A stretch of DNA of 64,000 nt from Mycteria americana (lineage: Eukaryota; Chordata; Aves; Ciconiiformes; Ciconiidae). How positions within the stretch are numbered: position 1 is the stretch's first letter; every line of letters begins with the position of its first letter. The stretch covers positions 54,591,562-54,655,561 of the forward strand of contig NC_134367.1 of NCBI RefSeq assembly GCF_035582795.1. The letters are read 5' to 3'. Made by a program: the position numbers and the translations under genes. Below, piece by piece: positions 24,574-37,734 of the stretch. A model generated the notes under the pieces. That model made no database searches. It worked only from the letters and a program-made list of their open reading frames with translations, and was not told the DNA's origin.

Positions 24574-25103
24574 TGGAAGGCCGAGACATACATAAAGATG
24601 ATAAGGGGGATTCATACTGGAACGTGGAATGTCTACTCAAGAATTACTGTCCTTGGGAGTAAAGCACATCCTGGAGAAATACGTAAGCTAATTAAGATGG
24701 TTTTGGACAATCTGAAACTGCTAGCAGAAGTGTGATAAGGAGCACCCTTACGTGAACTATCCTCATTATAATAGTAAAAATCACACCCCTTGAGCCGGAG
24801 ACCCTGGTCCAAGCAGAGACCCCTCACCTTTGAGCGTGCGCAGAATATTAAAGTAGCACTGTAGCTTTAAGTTGAAATAAGAGAAACGTAGACCAATAGA
24901 AAACCACTTTGCGTAATTACTTATGCACATGTATAACTAGACTGTATAAATATCGTACCTGCATGAGCGAGCGGTGTGCTAGCTTTGTGGAATTACCACC
25001 TAGCACCTGGTCTTGCGCAAAACTTGAAATAAACTGATATCTCGGCTCTGTGTGCGTATTGGGTGTTGCACACCGGGTGACCAACTCCGTTTGTGAGACA
25101 ACA
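24574..25103 (+). mobile_element. Solo LTR, endogenous retrovirus, copy B
   Basis: This 530-bp LTR is of the same family and orientation as 15726-16256 and nearly the same length. It starts TGGAAGGCCGAGA and ends GAGACAACA. It has a TATA box (GTATAAATAT, near 24944) and an intact poly(A) signal (AATAAA, near 25028). No polypurine tract or env-like sequence precedes it, and no primer-binding site follows it. The DNA between the two LTRs is non-retroviral and holds older repeats, so they are two separate solo LTRs, not one provirus. No clear target duplication is visible. Confidence 0.82.
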
Positions 25104-28100
25104 ATATGACCTGTCTCAAGTCCTTTGATTCCACTGTTTCCTAAGTCTTTTCTGGTTTTCCCAAAAACCTCTAATGAAAACTAGACCCAAGTGTCTTAAA
25201 AAGCCTGTCAAGTCTGACTGTATTGAGTACTCAATGAAATTTGTCACAGAAAAAGGAGAGCTGATGGATTCACCTGTGCTGTCTTTGGTCTCATGATAAC
25301 TGAGCTGCCTTTTTTTTTTTTTTAACCAGCTTCTCCTTGCATTGAATAACTATCACTTACTGCCCTCTGCTAGCGCCTTGGAAATAGTATTGGTTGTGAC
25401 TCTGAGGATGATTTTGAATCACAGGCTCATCTGACATCACACCAAAGTGTCCAAGGTCCTTCACTATGGGCCTCTGCTGGTTATCAGCGTACGCAGGTAT
25501 GGAGCTGCCAGAGAGCTACGTATATGCTGTTTGAATGCAGAAATGGAGGGGGCCCTATGCAATAAAGAGCTACAATATGAGCTCATCACATATAGAATTA
25601 CAAATGATGCTCAATGCAGAAGATGTGAGCATGGAGATACAGGCTCTGGAGGACTGGAATTTACTGGGGAACATCGGAGCTCTGTATTTTGGGATTATGC
25701 CTGTTTCCTTCTTTCTAAGAGAATAGTTCGCAGTCTCAGTTAAGAAGAAATCTGGGCTCTACCTCAGAAAACAGGATCAAATTAAATGTACATTTAAAAC
25801 TGCAGAAGATTTTTCATGCTTTGATGGGTTGAGCTAAAAATTGAATGAAAATCTTAGGGAGCAAAGAAATACCTATAAGCATATTTCAGCATACATTTAT
25901 TAAGAAAAGCCTGTAAGCAAATGCTTAAACTTGTGTGGTAGTCAAGCTGACTTAACTATTCAGCAGGCCTGAAGTGCCCTCCCTAAGAGGCATTCTTTCT
26001 TGAGTTAGGATCTAAAGCCTGCATTCTTTAAAAGAGTTTGGTCATACCCAGGTTCCTCCTGCCCTGCTGGAGACATTGCTGTTATCCAAGCTACGAATGC
26101 CTCTTGGAACTTCTGCTAGGCTAGCATGCAATCACAGCCTCTCTGGAGTAGTCCCATCTGTCTATAGCATAATGATTCACACATTATTCCTTAGTAAAGG
26201 GTAGGGAAAGTCATCGCTCTGGGAATTTACAATCCCCTTTGGTCATCCACTATGCCAGAACCATAACAACAGCTTTCATTATTGTGCTCTAGTTTTAATG
26301 GAGTATCCTTTTTATTGCTGGCTGCAGTTGCAGTTCTCAGAAATAAACCAAAAATTATACATTATATTAAAAAATTCTCCAATCTTCATTAATGTTGCTC
26401 TCTTTAGTGTTATTTATTGAATGATTAAATTACCATTAGCAGATGGTAACTGAAGTATATAAAATGCAAATGCTTACAATATCAAGCAAGCATATTTTAC
26501 TGACAAAATCTAATATAAGTGCACATCACGATTGCTCTTTTTTGTGCACAGAATGGAAGATAATGGGAATGCGTACCATGTCTCTCTTAGATTAATTAAT
26601 CTATTTATTCAACAAATCAAGCTGATGCCAGTAGTTTAGTTAACAATATGGAAAGATAAGTGATATTGGAGCATATGGTCTGCAGTTAAAATGAACTTTG
26701 TTGCTCTATAATGGAACTTTTTCCTTGTGTTTCTTAATTTTAATGGTACACCACCAGAAGCTTAAGGCATATTAGAGAACAAGGTTGTAAATTGTTTCTT
26801 ACTTTTATTCTGAAGCCTAGATAATCCCATTTTATAGACAAGGCTCAAAGCACTGAGATACAGACTCTAGATACTTGAATAATACAGAAAATGTTACTTT
26901 TCTAGTCACCAGGGTCCTCCATGTTCCCTGTGCAGTTTGTTTGAACTTGTACCCCAAACTCCCATTGAATTCAGTGGGAATTAGACAAGTAACATACATT
27001 CAAAGCTGTAGTCTTTGCAGACTATAATATAAAGGTAATGGGAATCATATGGAATATCCCCATTGTCTCATTTCCTGATTCAGCAGGATTAGTTCTTCCT
27101 TTATGCATCTGATTCAGCGGGAGCCATCTGAAGAGGCCTGAAGACATTAGGGTAACCGCACAGTAGGGACCCCCCATGCACACATTCTTTCTTAATGTAC
27201 CTGGGGCTCAGGAAGGCTCCCTCTCATTACAGAGACAAATGAAAAGTGCTTGCTTTGGTGGGGGTAGCAGTAGCAAAACCAACCACATTTTCTACTTTTT
27301 TCCTTTCTTCTCTAATCAGCCCATGATACTATAGCCTTTGCAAACCACAAAGCCAGCTGACACAGGGCACAGAATTATTCCTTCTTGCATGAATAGAAAT
27401 TTGTGATGCAGCTTGGATGTTACAAGCTTGCATTTGCTTAGTCGCACATTGTTTGCGACAAATCAGAGGCTAGCAGTAATGAGGAGATGGGATATAAATA
27501 TAATGATAGCGTAACTGAACTGTTTGCAAAGTCTATGTGTTGCATATCCATGGGAATAAAGCTGTAGGTGAGGAAGGAAAGGTTTTAGTTAGCTAACAGG
27601 AAGACAGTAAGAAGAATCAGAGCAAACATTCTCTAGAAAATACATATATCTATATAGTGTTGCTGTGTATAGGCTATTTCTACTGTTTTAAGGCCAGACA
27701 TGGATCCCTTTACTTGAGGGAATTGATTTACATTTTTAAAAAAATCCTACTGCAATTGCACTGCTTTTAAAGTATGAAGTATGGCTTCATGTGGCTATGA
27801 GTAGAGACATGCCTGGCTGCTGAGTGTTCCCTCCAGCTCTCCTTGCATAGGCTGAAGCATTTGGACTTTTCAGGTCATATCCCAGAGGCCATAGCATTGA
27901 GAAAAGATGGGCAACACTGATTTTTTCTCAGAAAAGTGTGGGTGGGCAGGAAAGGACTATCAGCTCTGGAGAGGCACAGCTTCTGCTGTCCCCTCGAAGT
28001 GGTATATTTGCCACTTGAAATTTAGCCAAGAGCCTGGGGGTCCATACTGCCACAAGGAAAAAGAGCTGCTGAAGAACTGCGGAAGAGGTATTTGTGCTGG

Positions 28101-29552
28101 GTGATTATAGAAAAGGGGTAACATTACAGCTGGAAAGTAGACTGAGGCTTTGACTTTGATGGAGAGTCATATTAAGCATTAAGGTAATTCTTGGGAGAGT
28201 CAGGAAATGTAAGTATTTAAGTTCTACAGAGTTTGTTGTAGTAGGATAGAACAGTAGCTTTGTTTGCACCAGCTGAACAAAAATTAACTAAATTTGACAA
28301 AATTAAGTAAATTAAATCCCTTCTGTCCATTTAACTGCAGCTTATTTCACTTTCAAACAGTTGCTACTCATGTTTTTTTAAACTGAGTAAAAGCAAATTT
28401 TCTGTCTCAGCAGATTCTACAGCTGTATCATACTTACAGGTACGTAGGTACAGCAGGTCCCAGGAAACCCTCCGGTTACACTGGCTGTGTCCTCCCTGCA
28501 GTTTCAGTTGAATAAATAAGCATAATTTACAAAGATTAACTGCTAGATCTCTGGCAGCCTGGCTCCTGAATGACTGAACATTCACTCTGGCTGCTGAGGA
28601 GGAATAAGGGGCAATACCCTACAGCAAAGGATCAGTGTTGAGCAGCCAGGGCAGGGGTAGATGGTTACCTTTCTCGCAGCATGGCTGTACGTGCAGCACC
28701 TGCTGTAGGCTGCAGCAAAACTGTGAGGGTCTGCAAAATACAAAATCTAATTATAGTGCAAGAAAAATAACATGGAACTGTTGCTTTTAAGGGGTTTGCT
28801 GGATAAATGGCAGAGTGACATTGCTGGGGCCAATAGTGTGTGGCGTTTTGCTCTCTACTGTACAACATTAAAAAGAAAACCAAGTGATAGATACTGTGTC
28901 AGGTTAAGCTTTGTGACTTCATCCACTTTCTGGAAGAAGTGAAATTAAAACCAGATTCTGGAGCAGCTACTCATGCCATGCTGAGCTGTACCAGGGAGTG
29001 CTAAGAATGGGGCCAGGTCCCTGGAGAACCTGAAAAATGCTGTTTCCTAAGGTGTTGTCGTAGATCTGGGGACTCCAAGTGCATAATAGTGCACAGGTCA
29101 GACATGAGCTTTATTAACTATGATCATACTGAGCGAACATTCGGCCAGCATCTCCCCCTCTGCTCCCTTGTTCTCTGCCAAGTGATTGCAGAGACCCAGC
29201 CTGTATGCTGGTTCAGAAAAAAAAGAAAGATGTGAGGAAAAACAATCATTTTAATGTTAACAAAGCCAAGTATCCATCCCTGGGAGGGATGGACTCCTTA
29301 AGTATCTTGCTAACTGTCACAATTTGAAGAAGAAATCAAACAGTAAATAATGGGACAATATGGAGAGACAGCTGTGGAGCCTATAGGAGTGGCACACCCA
29401 GTATTATCTTAGCTCAGAGTGGGGAGGTGGAAACAGTCACAGACTGTTAGCTTTTAGTTGACAGGAATGTTCTTTTAGTTAGGATAAAGTTCTTAGCCAG
29501 ACCTCCCAAAATCTTAAATATTAATAATTTTACCACTACAGTGTGACTGAAT
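25104..29552. other. Intergenic DNA with possible conserved non-coding blocks
   Basis: No gene is supported. A CTCF-like motif lies at 25359-25373. The stretches at about 26340-26700 and 27400-27560 are AT-rich, repeat-free and dense in homeodomain-type ATTA cores, which is how conserved enhancers often look, but conservation cannot be judged from a single sequence. Frames here are short and lack domains. Confidence 0.45.
25359..25373 (-). promoter_or_regulatory. CTCF-like motif
   Basis: On the minus strand this reads CTAGCAGAGGGCAGT, 14 of 15 positions of CCASYAGRKGGCRSY. It is the best of the three CTCF-like matches in the window and points toward the plus-strand motif at 23729-23743, a convergent pair about 1.6 kb apart. 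Confidence 0.45.
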
Positions 29553-30365
29553 GTGGACAGGCAGAGAGAGCTCTAATGTGCCGAGGTCAATTGTATGAGG
29601 TTCAACAAGGCCAAGTGCAAGGTCCTGCACTTGGGTCACAGCAACCCCATGCAACGCTACAGGCCTGGGGCAGAGTGGCTGGAAAGCTGCCAGGCAGAAA
29701 AGGACCTGGGGGTGTTGGTTGACAGACGGCTGAATATGAGCCAGCAGTGTGCCCAGGTGGCCAAGAAGGCAAACAGCATCCTGGCTTGTATCAGAAATAG
29801 TGTGGCCAGCAGGACTAGGGAAGTGATTGTCCCCCTGTACTCGGCACTGGTGAGGCCGCACCTCGAATACTGTGTTCAGTTTTGGGCCCCTCACTAGAAG
29901 AAAGACATTGAGGTGCTGGAGTGTGTCAAATCTAGTGAAGCATCTAGAGCACAAGTCTTCTGAGGAGCGGCTGAGGGAACTGGGGTTGTTTAGCCTGGAG
30001 AAAAGGAGGCTGAGGGGAGACCTTATCGCTCTCTACAGCTACCTGAAAGGAGGTTGTAGCGAGGTGGGGGTCGGTCTCTTCTCCCAAGTAACAAGCCATA
30101 GGACAAGAGGAAATGGCCTCAAGTTGCACCAGGGGAGGTTTAGATTGGATATTAGGAAAAATTTCTTCACCAAAAGGCTTGTCAAGCATTGGAACAGGCT
30201 GCCCAGGGAAGTGGTTGAGTCACCATCCCTGGAGGTATTTAAAAGACATGTAGATGTGGTGCTTAGGGACATGGTATAGTGGTGGTCTTGGTAGTGTTAG
30301 GTTTACGGTTGGACTCGATGATCTTAAAGGTCTTTTCCAACCTAAAGGATTCTATGATTCTATTG
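29553..30365 (+). mobile_element. CR1 LINE, 5'-truncated, with remnant of the reverse-transcriptase ORF
   Basis: A relatively well-preserved CR1 3' portion. The frame from 29595 to 29897 encodes the C-terminal part of CR1 ORF2, including [24 protein letters not shown] and [20 protein letters not shown], and ends at an in-frame TAG. A second frame (29872-30279) covers the rest, including [20 protein letters not shown] and [20 protein letters not shown], so the original ORF is broken by at least a stop and a frame change. The 3' end has the CR1 tail (GATTCTATGATTCTAT). It cannot encode an active reverse transcriptase because the catalytic N-terminal part is missing. Confidence 0.95.
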
Positions 30366-32085
30366 CAGAGGGTATCTTGGTCAAATCCCAAGAGTCATGG
30401 ACATCTTTTCCCATCTAAGATAGTTTTATAGGTGTGTAACAGGTCCTATGACGAGTCAAGGTGAAGGGACACTGGGGATACAGAGGCACTGAGAAGGGAA
30501 CAAGGTAAAGACCTATTCCTGATGATGCTGACAATCTTCTCACTCATGCTCACCTGTTTAGCAGTAAAGACATTAGTAGCTATTTGGTGCTGGGTATTCA
30601 TTCTTCTCTCCCTCAGCCCTCCCTGTTTCGGTATCATCACACTATATAATGATGTTGCAGTAATGAATTCAGCCAGGTGATTAACATTTGTCATATATGA
30701 CTCATTCCTCTCCTCTACCCCAAAATAATTATGTGCTATGTTTTGTCTGATATATACTGTTGTATTGATAGGATTTGGGTTTCTTTATCTACACTGCAAA
30801 ATGTCTATATCAGAGAAGTCAAGGCTGAAGAAATGCAAAACTTAAAGCTGTAAGATTTATAAGGGTCTTCATGTCTCGGGAAGAATTCCTTCCACAGTTT
30901 TGACCAAACCTAGAGAATATTTCTGGACACCATGGCCTAGACCTCCCTGACAGAGTACGGGCGACTTGCCCTCCTGTGTCCTCCTTTTTTGCCACTGGAT
31001 ATTTTCTGGCCCATCATCTCTTCTGCAGCCAGTGGGCAGTGGGGCTGTTGGAGAGGTGCTCTGCTAAGAGCTCCATCCAGTGACCCATCTAGCAGGTCTC
31101 ATTTAAGTTTTGCTGAAGTGTGAGGGATAGGGCTGAGCCAAAACATAGGCTTTTTGTACTACAGCAGAGTGTGGGTATCAGCCATTTTATGGTACAAGAA
31201 TTGTTGTTGAGTAAAATCATACTTAAGTCCCTAAAGTCACTCAGATGAATGTTCTAATCTTTTCTGGCCTAGGTTTCTTTAAGCACAGCCTTACTTCTAC
31301 ATGAAATTGCTTAGCAAACTATATATCAGCTGTGAGCGAGGGAATATGCTGAAGAAAATCTGTAAGATTTTGTAGGTTAGGATATCAGGATTGTTTTAGT
31401 CAAAATGAGTCTCTTGTATTGCAAAACTAGTTTCCCGTTGTATTCCTTGAGGGGGAGCTCCAGTTAATGAAAACGACTCAGGGTGAAATCTGCTGAAGAA
31501 AAAACCTACAAAGTAAGGGAATATTTTCTAGAGATGCTAATAAGCCAATTGATGGAACGAATCTCTCACTCGTACGTAACAAGCTTAATTTTCTAGCTGA
31601 TACACTGCTTTTCCAGCTGTCCCCCTTCAATTAGTACACAGTAAAGGTTTGTAACCAGGATTTCTGTGTCACCTTCAGGGGAGCACAGTGGTCCAGCCAT
31701 CTCCTGTGCTCTCAGCTCATGCTCCTTGTGTGCACAGAACTTCTCATCCTCTCCCAGCCCAGAGTAAGTATATTACTTTTCAGTGGGTTCCCAGCTACTC
31801 TCCAGGGAATAAAAGTTTCCATTAAGTTTAATTTAAAAAAAAAATATTATTTTATGACACACAAAGAGAAATCAGTTAAATCTTTTATATTTTAAGGAAT
31901 TTTATTTGTCTCAGCCTTTGAGAAAAAGGTACAAAAGTGCTACAAATTCTGTGTGGAGTACCAACCCCAGTCTTTTTTAATGTAGTACTGCATTTTAAGC
32001 TGCAGGTTCAGAAGTTCTGATAGGTAGAATCTTCCAGCTGTAATTCTTCTTCCTGGAACATCTTTCTCTTTTACTGAGAGAGATT

Positions 32086-32110
32086 CCCCCCCCCCCCCCT
32101 TTTTTTTTTT
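32086..32110 (+). repeat. Homopolymer junction C14-T11
   Basis: Fourteen C followed directly by eleven T. This is a pyrimidine mirror-type tract that may vary in length and is error-prone in assemblies. Confidence 0.9.
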
Positions 32111-32959
32111 GTTTTGCTACTTTAAGGTTCATTTTAATATGGAATTATAATTGCACTCTAAGAGTTAAATGCTACAAAATTATTGACATCCAAGATTATT
32201 AAAAAAAAACTTACTGCCTTTGAAATGGAAATAGATTACCCTCACAGGTGTGCCTGGGCATCAGTTTTGCCTTTTATGCCTAGGAACAGGCTAATTTGCT
32301 AAAAATTGAGACCTCAAGGGTTCCCATCCTTGTTATCCTGTATTTCAAAATAACAAAAAATCCTAGTATTTGGATAAAAAAGCCATGAACCATCATACCA
32401 TTGACTTGGCTCTACATTTTCTGCAATACAACAGAAACAGCAAGTATTTAAATAATTTTACAGCCTTTGTTAGGCAGATGGTTCCTGTAATACTGTTTTG
32501 GACAGGCTTTAGGCATCAACGAGCTTCAGTAAAGCTGGAAAGAAAGGAATCTTTATTTCTATAAGATATACCTATTCCTATGTGAATAAAAGCAACAAGA
32601 TTAATTTACCTTATGACAACCTGAATATGCTGTATTACTCTTTTATCCATTTTCACCTGCTTTCCATATACAAACGTAAGGGAGTTGTGCAGTGATAAGG
32701 CAGTCATTAGTCTAAAGATGCGCTTTACCACCATTCTTCCATTGTGGAGCGTATAGTCAAACACAGCATTGTTCACCGTGATGAGGAAGGCTTTATCACA
32801 AAGGGCAGAGGGAGGTTCCTGGGCTGAAACAGGCCAGACTTACAGGACTACCTACTATCATGAATCTTGCCTCTCAGGCAAGTGTTCTCAAGACAAGGAG
32901 CAAAAGAAAAGCAAAATGCTCATTTGCCTATGCACAAATCAAAAGCTACCCACCTGCTC

Positions 32960-33016
32960 AATGGCAGTCTTTCACAGGCACCATGTTGTGAATGGCAGTC
33001 TTTCACAGGCACCATG
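32960..33016 (+). repeat. Short tandem duplication, period 31 bp
   Basis: The 26-base unit starting AATGGCAGTCTTTCACAGGC and ending CACCATG occurs at 32960-32985 and, unchanged, at 32991-33016. Because the period is not a multiple of three, it shifts frame, so it argues against this part being old coding sequence. The identity of the copies suggests a recent event. Confidence 0.85.
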
Positions 33017-33483
33017 AAACTGCTGGGGCGGCAGTTTCCAGCTCCTACGGGATTCGTGAAGTTCATCATGGACCAAGCTGCCCCCTACTACAGCAAGAAT
33101 TTCCCCCCTGGGCAATGCTGCAGCTCCATTCCTCCTGCCAACCAAAGCTCAATGGGAGCAGAAGCTACTGTCTGAAGGAGAACAGCTCATCATCAGCTGC
33201 TTGCTGCAGTGGTAGCAATGGTCGCTGCCAAGGTCCTGCAAGTGCTTTGAATGTAGCGGTTTCCTTTCGGAAAATGAGTCCTGGCGACGGTCAATGCTGT
33301 CAGTTGTACCCACGCCGTGAAGGGACAGCGTATGCTCCAAGAGTGATGGATATTGCCAGTGTTGACAAGAAGAGGGACAGCACAGTGTTAATTGAAATGA
33401 AAACCTTGAAGACAGCTTTGTATAGACTTTATAGTCCTAGACTGATCTGTAGCTGCCTGGGCTTGATGTTTTGCATTGAGTAA
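32992..33483 (+). other. 163-codon open frame of unknown status
   Basis: The frame opens inside the second unit of the short tandem duplication and ends at a TAA that overlaps an AATAAA hexamer (33482-33487). The region is richer in CpG than its surroundings (for example 33040-33055 and 33259-33330). No protein family is recognisable, and other frames in the same block are also open for about 100 codons. It may be chance, a decayed retrocopy, or an exon of a long non-coding RNA. Confidence 0.2.
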
Positions 33484-36400
33484 TAAATAGCAGCATGTTT
33501 CTAGGCTTTATTTGTGTCTCAGTAAAGTGCTGAGACTCATGAGCTGGGACAAAGTGGCTCACACAGGTCTGTGAATATGCCTGGTATTGAATGAAGGTGG
33601 CTTTATTGCTGCTTATCCCATTTTTTCAGCACAGGACGTCTCCACCAAGGGATTCTTGTCTTTCTACCTCCAAAGCAGCTCCTTCCATTAGCTCTGCCAT
33701 CTGTTTTGTGCTGAACTACTCTTAATTATAAAGATGCTTCTGGTGTTGCCTTTGGGCATGGCCAACAGACTCTCGTGTCTGGAGTGTGGGAGAAGGCTGA
33801 GACCTCTCTACTTTATCTGTTTGGGAATGTAAAGTGGCAAAGTTACAGTTAGCAAAAGCGAAGGGAGAATCCATTTGGCTTAGACCTGAGAAAAAAGGCT
33901 GAGAGTGTCCTTAGTTGTATATGTGACATACATCTTAACTCAAGCACGTTCTAGCTTTTCTGTATGCTTCATACCCTGGTATTATAGGCTACATATATAC
34001 TAATAAATAAGAAGTCTGGAGAGTGCTTGTTGCCACAAATCACTGCCTTGCCATGAGGAGTGCTAGCAATATGGACCATGGTGAGGCAGTGCTCTAGACT
34101 AAGACCTGACCCTGATTAGATTAATGATAGAGATGTAGCCATAGTGCTCAACAGGTTGTTTTCCTTCAAACAAATTCTTGATACACCTATTATTGTATCA
34201 ATACCCTTGTTTAAATGAGGCCTTCTACTTCCCCAGTCTTATTCTTTAGACTTAAAGAATCTAAATAAAATTAAATATAAAAGTATAATGGTTTATTATT
34301 TCCTTAAACTGTATTTAAGTCTGTGTTAGTTGGTTTTCACCTTTTCCTATATGACTTTTTCTGATTTCTGTCCTTTATGTCACACAAGGATAGGATGTTG
34401 CCTATAAAGGATATATCTTGCTGAATCTGGTGCTCTTCCACATATGTCAGTATTTCCTGGCATCAGTTATTTCCTTGACAAACAACTCAGAAATGATAAA
34501 TTGCTTGTCTACCTTGCTCTATAACTATGATCTTAAGTAGGTGCGTGATCCAACTCTTGAAGACTTTATTATCAGTAACTTAAACCTTTTTGTGTTCCTC
34601 ACCCATAAACCTCTCTGAGACTTTTCATTTGACTACTAAGATGTAAAAAATGGCAAGTTAGTCTTTCCCAACCTCAAAATCCTGAATGTCTTTTGTGCAG
34701 GTTATTGAAAAAGTAACATGAGTTCCACTGAAAATATCAAGTTTTAATGAAAGATCTTGACAACCATGCTCTTGAGAGCAGTTATACTGGGGATACTTTT
34801 TACAGGCCTAGGACATTTCTTTCCACAACTATAACAGAATGGCAAAGTTTCCTGACAATTCTCTATAAGTAAAAACATGAAATGATTCTGTGATGACAGC
34901 ATTACAGTTCTTGCAACACAAAGCCAGACCTAGTCTGGTCCTGGCTGTCTGCGGTGAAGGCTGGAAGATAAAATAGCGTGTTAATGCTAAGTGCTCACAC
35001 TAGTAGGGCTGGCTACAGCATTCAGAAATCTGTGAGCTTTTGTCCTATGGTACATATGCAGCATGGACAAGATTTCAGCTTCATTTCCATGGTTCTGGAT
35101 AATTACATCTTGATAACCCCACCTGTGAGACCTTTGAGCAACTTCACTCCCAGAGTGCTGGGTGTAGCTAGGATCTGGCCCTAACTCCTTGGTATTTCAC
35201 TGACTTTGATGAAAAAGGTCTCTGTGTACAGTTCTCACTGCACAGTTAGTAAAAATCTCCGAACCATGAATACCTGTATGTATGTAGAGCCCAATAATAG
35301 TAAAAATCAATAAAAAATAAACCTAGCAATTGGGAATCTAGCATCACTTACAAACAAATATAAATCAAATGGAAACAAAAGGCAGCAGAGAGAGCTGAAT
35401 TGTTCCTTTTCTCTGCAGATGTATGGTTCATTAGGTATACTGTACAAATTAGACTTAAATGTGCAAATGTGAAAAATGTAAATATTTCTTTGCTTTTACT
35501 TTCAGTATAAATGTATATTCTTTCTGTGGATTAGTACTTTCCTGATAAAAATATGCACTGGTCACATCGCAAAATACTTCTAAAAAATATTTGAGCTGTT
35601 TTTCCATGTGCTATGACTGCTGCCAATCTTCAGATTTGGCTATTAGCATGCTGTTCAAAGATGAGCAGAAAGAGCTGGTTACATAATGGTACATAGAATA
35701 CAGTGGAAACATTTAGCTTGGTTTTCCTGATACTTCTGGATGTGTTGTTGTGGTTCAGGTAGGTGATGCCCGTATATTCGGATCGGATTCATTCAATAAA
35801 AAATCACTTATTTTTCAGAATATATGTGTAATTTCCTTGATAGTGTATGTTAGTTATTTCTTCCCAGACCCTCTTTGCAGAGATTACTTATGTTATAGTT
35901 CAAGCTAGAACACTTCTGGTTTGGATTTTTTGTTATTGTGGGGGGGGGTTTAATGCAAATCTGTTTGTGACAAAACCTTTTTTTGTAGAATAAAACATTT
36001 TGACCAGTTCTACTGTTGATTTTTGTCGACATTTGACTTTGGTATCGTTTTATCCAGACATTAGTACCTTTACTCTTATATTTCCCACAGTTTGGTCCAC
36101 AGAATGTTTTCCTGACATTTTCCTTCATTCCTTTCACTAAGAAAGAAAAAGCAAGGATAGGTCCCACAACTGCAACTGCTAAAATGTTATTGCTGTATCA
36201 GAGCAACACTTAGCATTCTGCATGTTCTTTTGCTAATAATTGTATTTTGTTCTCCAAATTTCCCTTCATTCATGGTTTTTTATTTTATATATCACCTTGA
36301 TCATTGCTTTGGTTCAAGTTATCTGCTTTAAATGGCACAATAATCAACAAATCATCTTTACTTGGGAGGAGCCAAAAAACCTTTGGTATCCCAAAGAATT

Positions 36401-37734
36401 TTCAAGTTCTTAGTTGCAAACACGGAAACTTTCTATTCTCATTCTTTCCTGTCCCCAACTAGTGATGTGGTGGTAGAGTTACCATAGAAAGAAACGCTAT
36501 TGCATTTACAATTAGACATGGGAAAGGAGCCTGATGGGAAAGAGTCCCTTAAGCACCAGTGGAGTTTCTCTTGACCCTGATACTCTTCAAATCTGATTCC
36601 TCTAAAGCACTGACCACTGTGACTGTGAATACAAGTATATGTTCCTGAATTCTTGAAGTAGAACCACCTGCAGAGGGGATCATTGACACTTGCGTAGTTT
36701 ATGGCATGCTACCGTGGGGAATCCAGATGTGTTTGGTAGACAAGTGACTGAAAAGTTGACATTGGTAAAACAAGCTGATAAGAAGGTAAGTTGAGATTAC
36801 TACAAAGTTAGCAGGAGTGTAAATCCTCAGCTAAAAAAATAAAAGTGTTAGTGTTATCATCTGCATTCTGAGGTACGAGCTGTCCCAGTCAGTCACGCCC
36901 ACTAGCTAAATCAATGCTATTGACTAGAGCCAGTTGTAATTTGGGACCTGTAAGAACAGAAAGCAGAAGGTATCAGTGACGGATTATTATCTCTTTCCTA
37001 TCCCTTTTGCAAAGTAGCAGAAATACTCCTGTGTATTTCTTTTTGTGGTGACACTTTCTGACCTAATGTGACATTTTGGCATTTCAACCATATGTCTGTT
37101 TGACCTTATGAACTTTTCAGTTTATAATATTTCACCATCTGGCTCCAATTCATTTACACAAACATGAGCTTTCTGTTACTGCTTTATCCACCAGTTTCTT
37201 GAGGAAAAACCAGATGTATCTATGAATCTGTAGATTCACACAGAAACAGATGCACACACACCTGTAGACACGCACACACAAATTTCATTGAGGAGGTATA
37301 CTTCACTGTAAATTCATTCAACACACTCTCACTGCCTCCGTGAGTAGCTTGAGATGTTGACAGAGGTAATAGTTTGACTTTTAGGGATTGCATATCTAAG
37401 TTGTTTTGCACATAATTACCTAATGCTGCAAGGGTGCAGAACAGGTGCTTTCTCTCGTGTGGCATCTGCTACCTTATCAGGCTGAAGCTACACTACTGAA
37501 GCTTGAAGACGTTTTGCAGTTTGGTAAAAGTCCAGCAACTCTAAATGTCAAGGGAAAAAAAATTATAAAACACATTTGTGAAATTGTTTTTCTGTCACAC
37601 TAACACAGATTTTTGTAGCCACCGACTTCTCTGATAAATGTCTGATTTATTTGCTCCTTATTGCTGTGCATTGTCAGGCTCAGATGTTAATGAATTTACC
37701 TGGTATAACCTCTACACAGCACAGAAACATGATT

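Noticed and set aside
15726..25103. One full provirus between the two direct LTRs
   Set aside because: There is no primer-binding site, no polypurine tract and no gag/pol/env remnants, and unrelated repeats lie in between.
26815..26890. Third MIR-like relic (AATCCCATTTTATAGACAAG)
   Set aside because: Only one short motif matches; the rest does not follow the MIR order.
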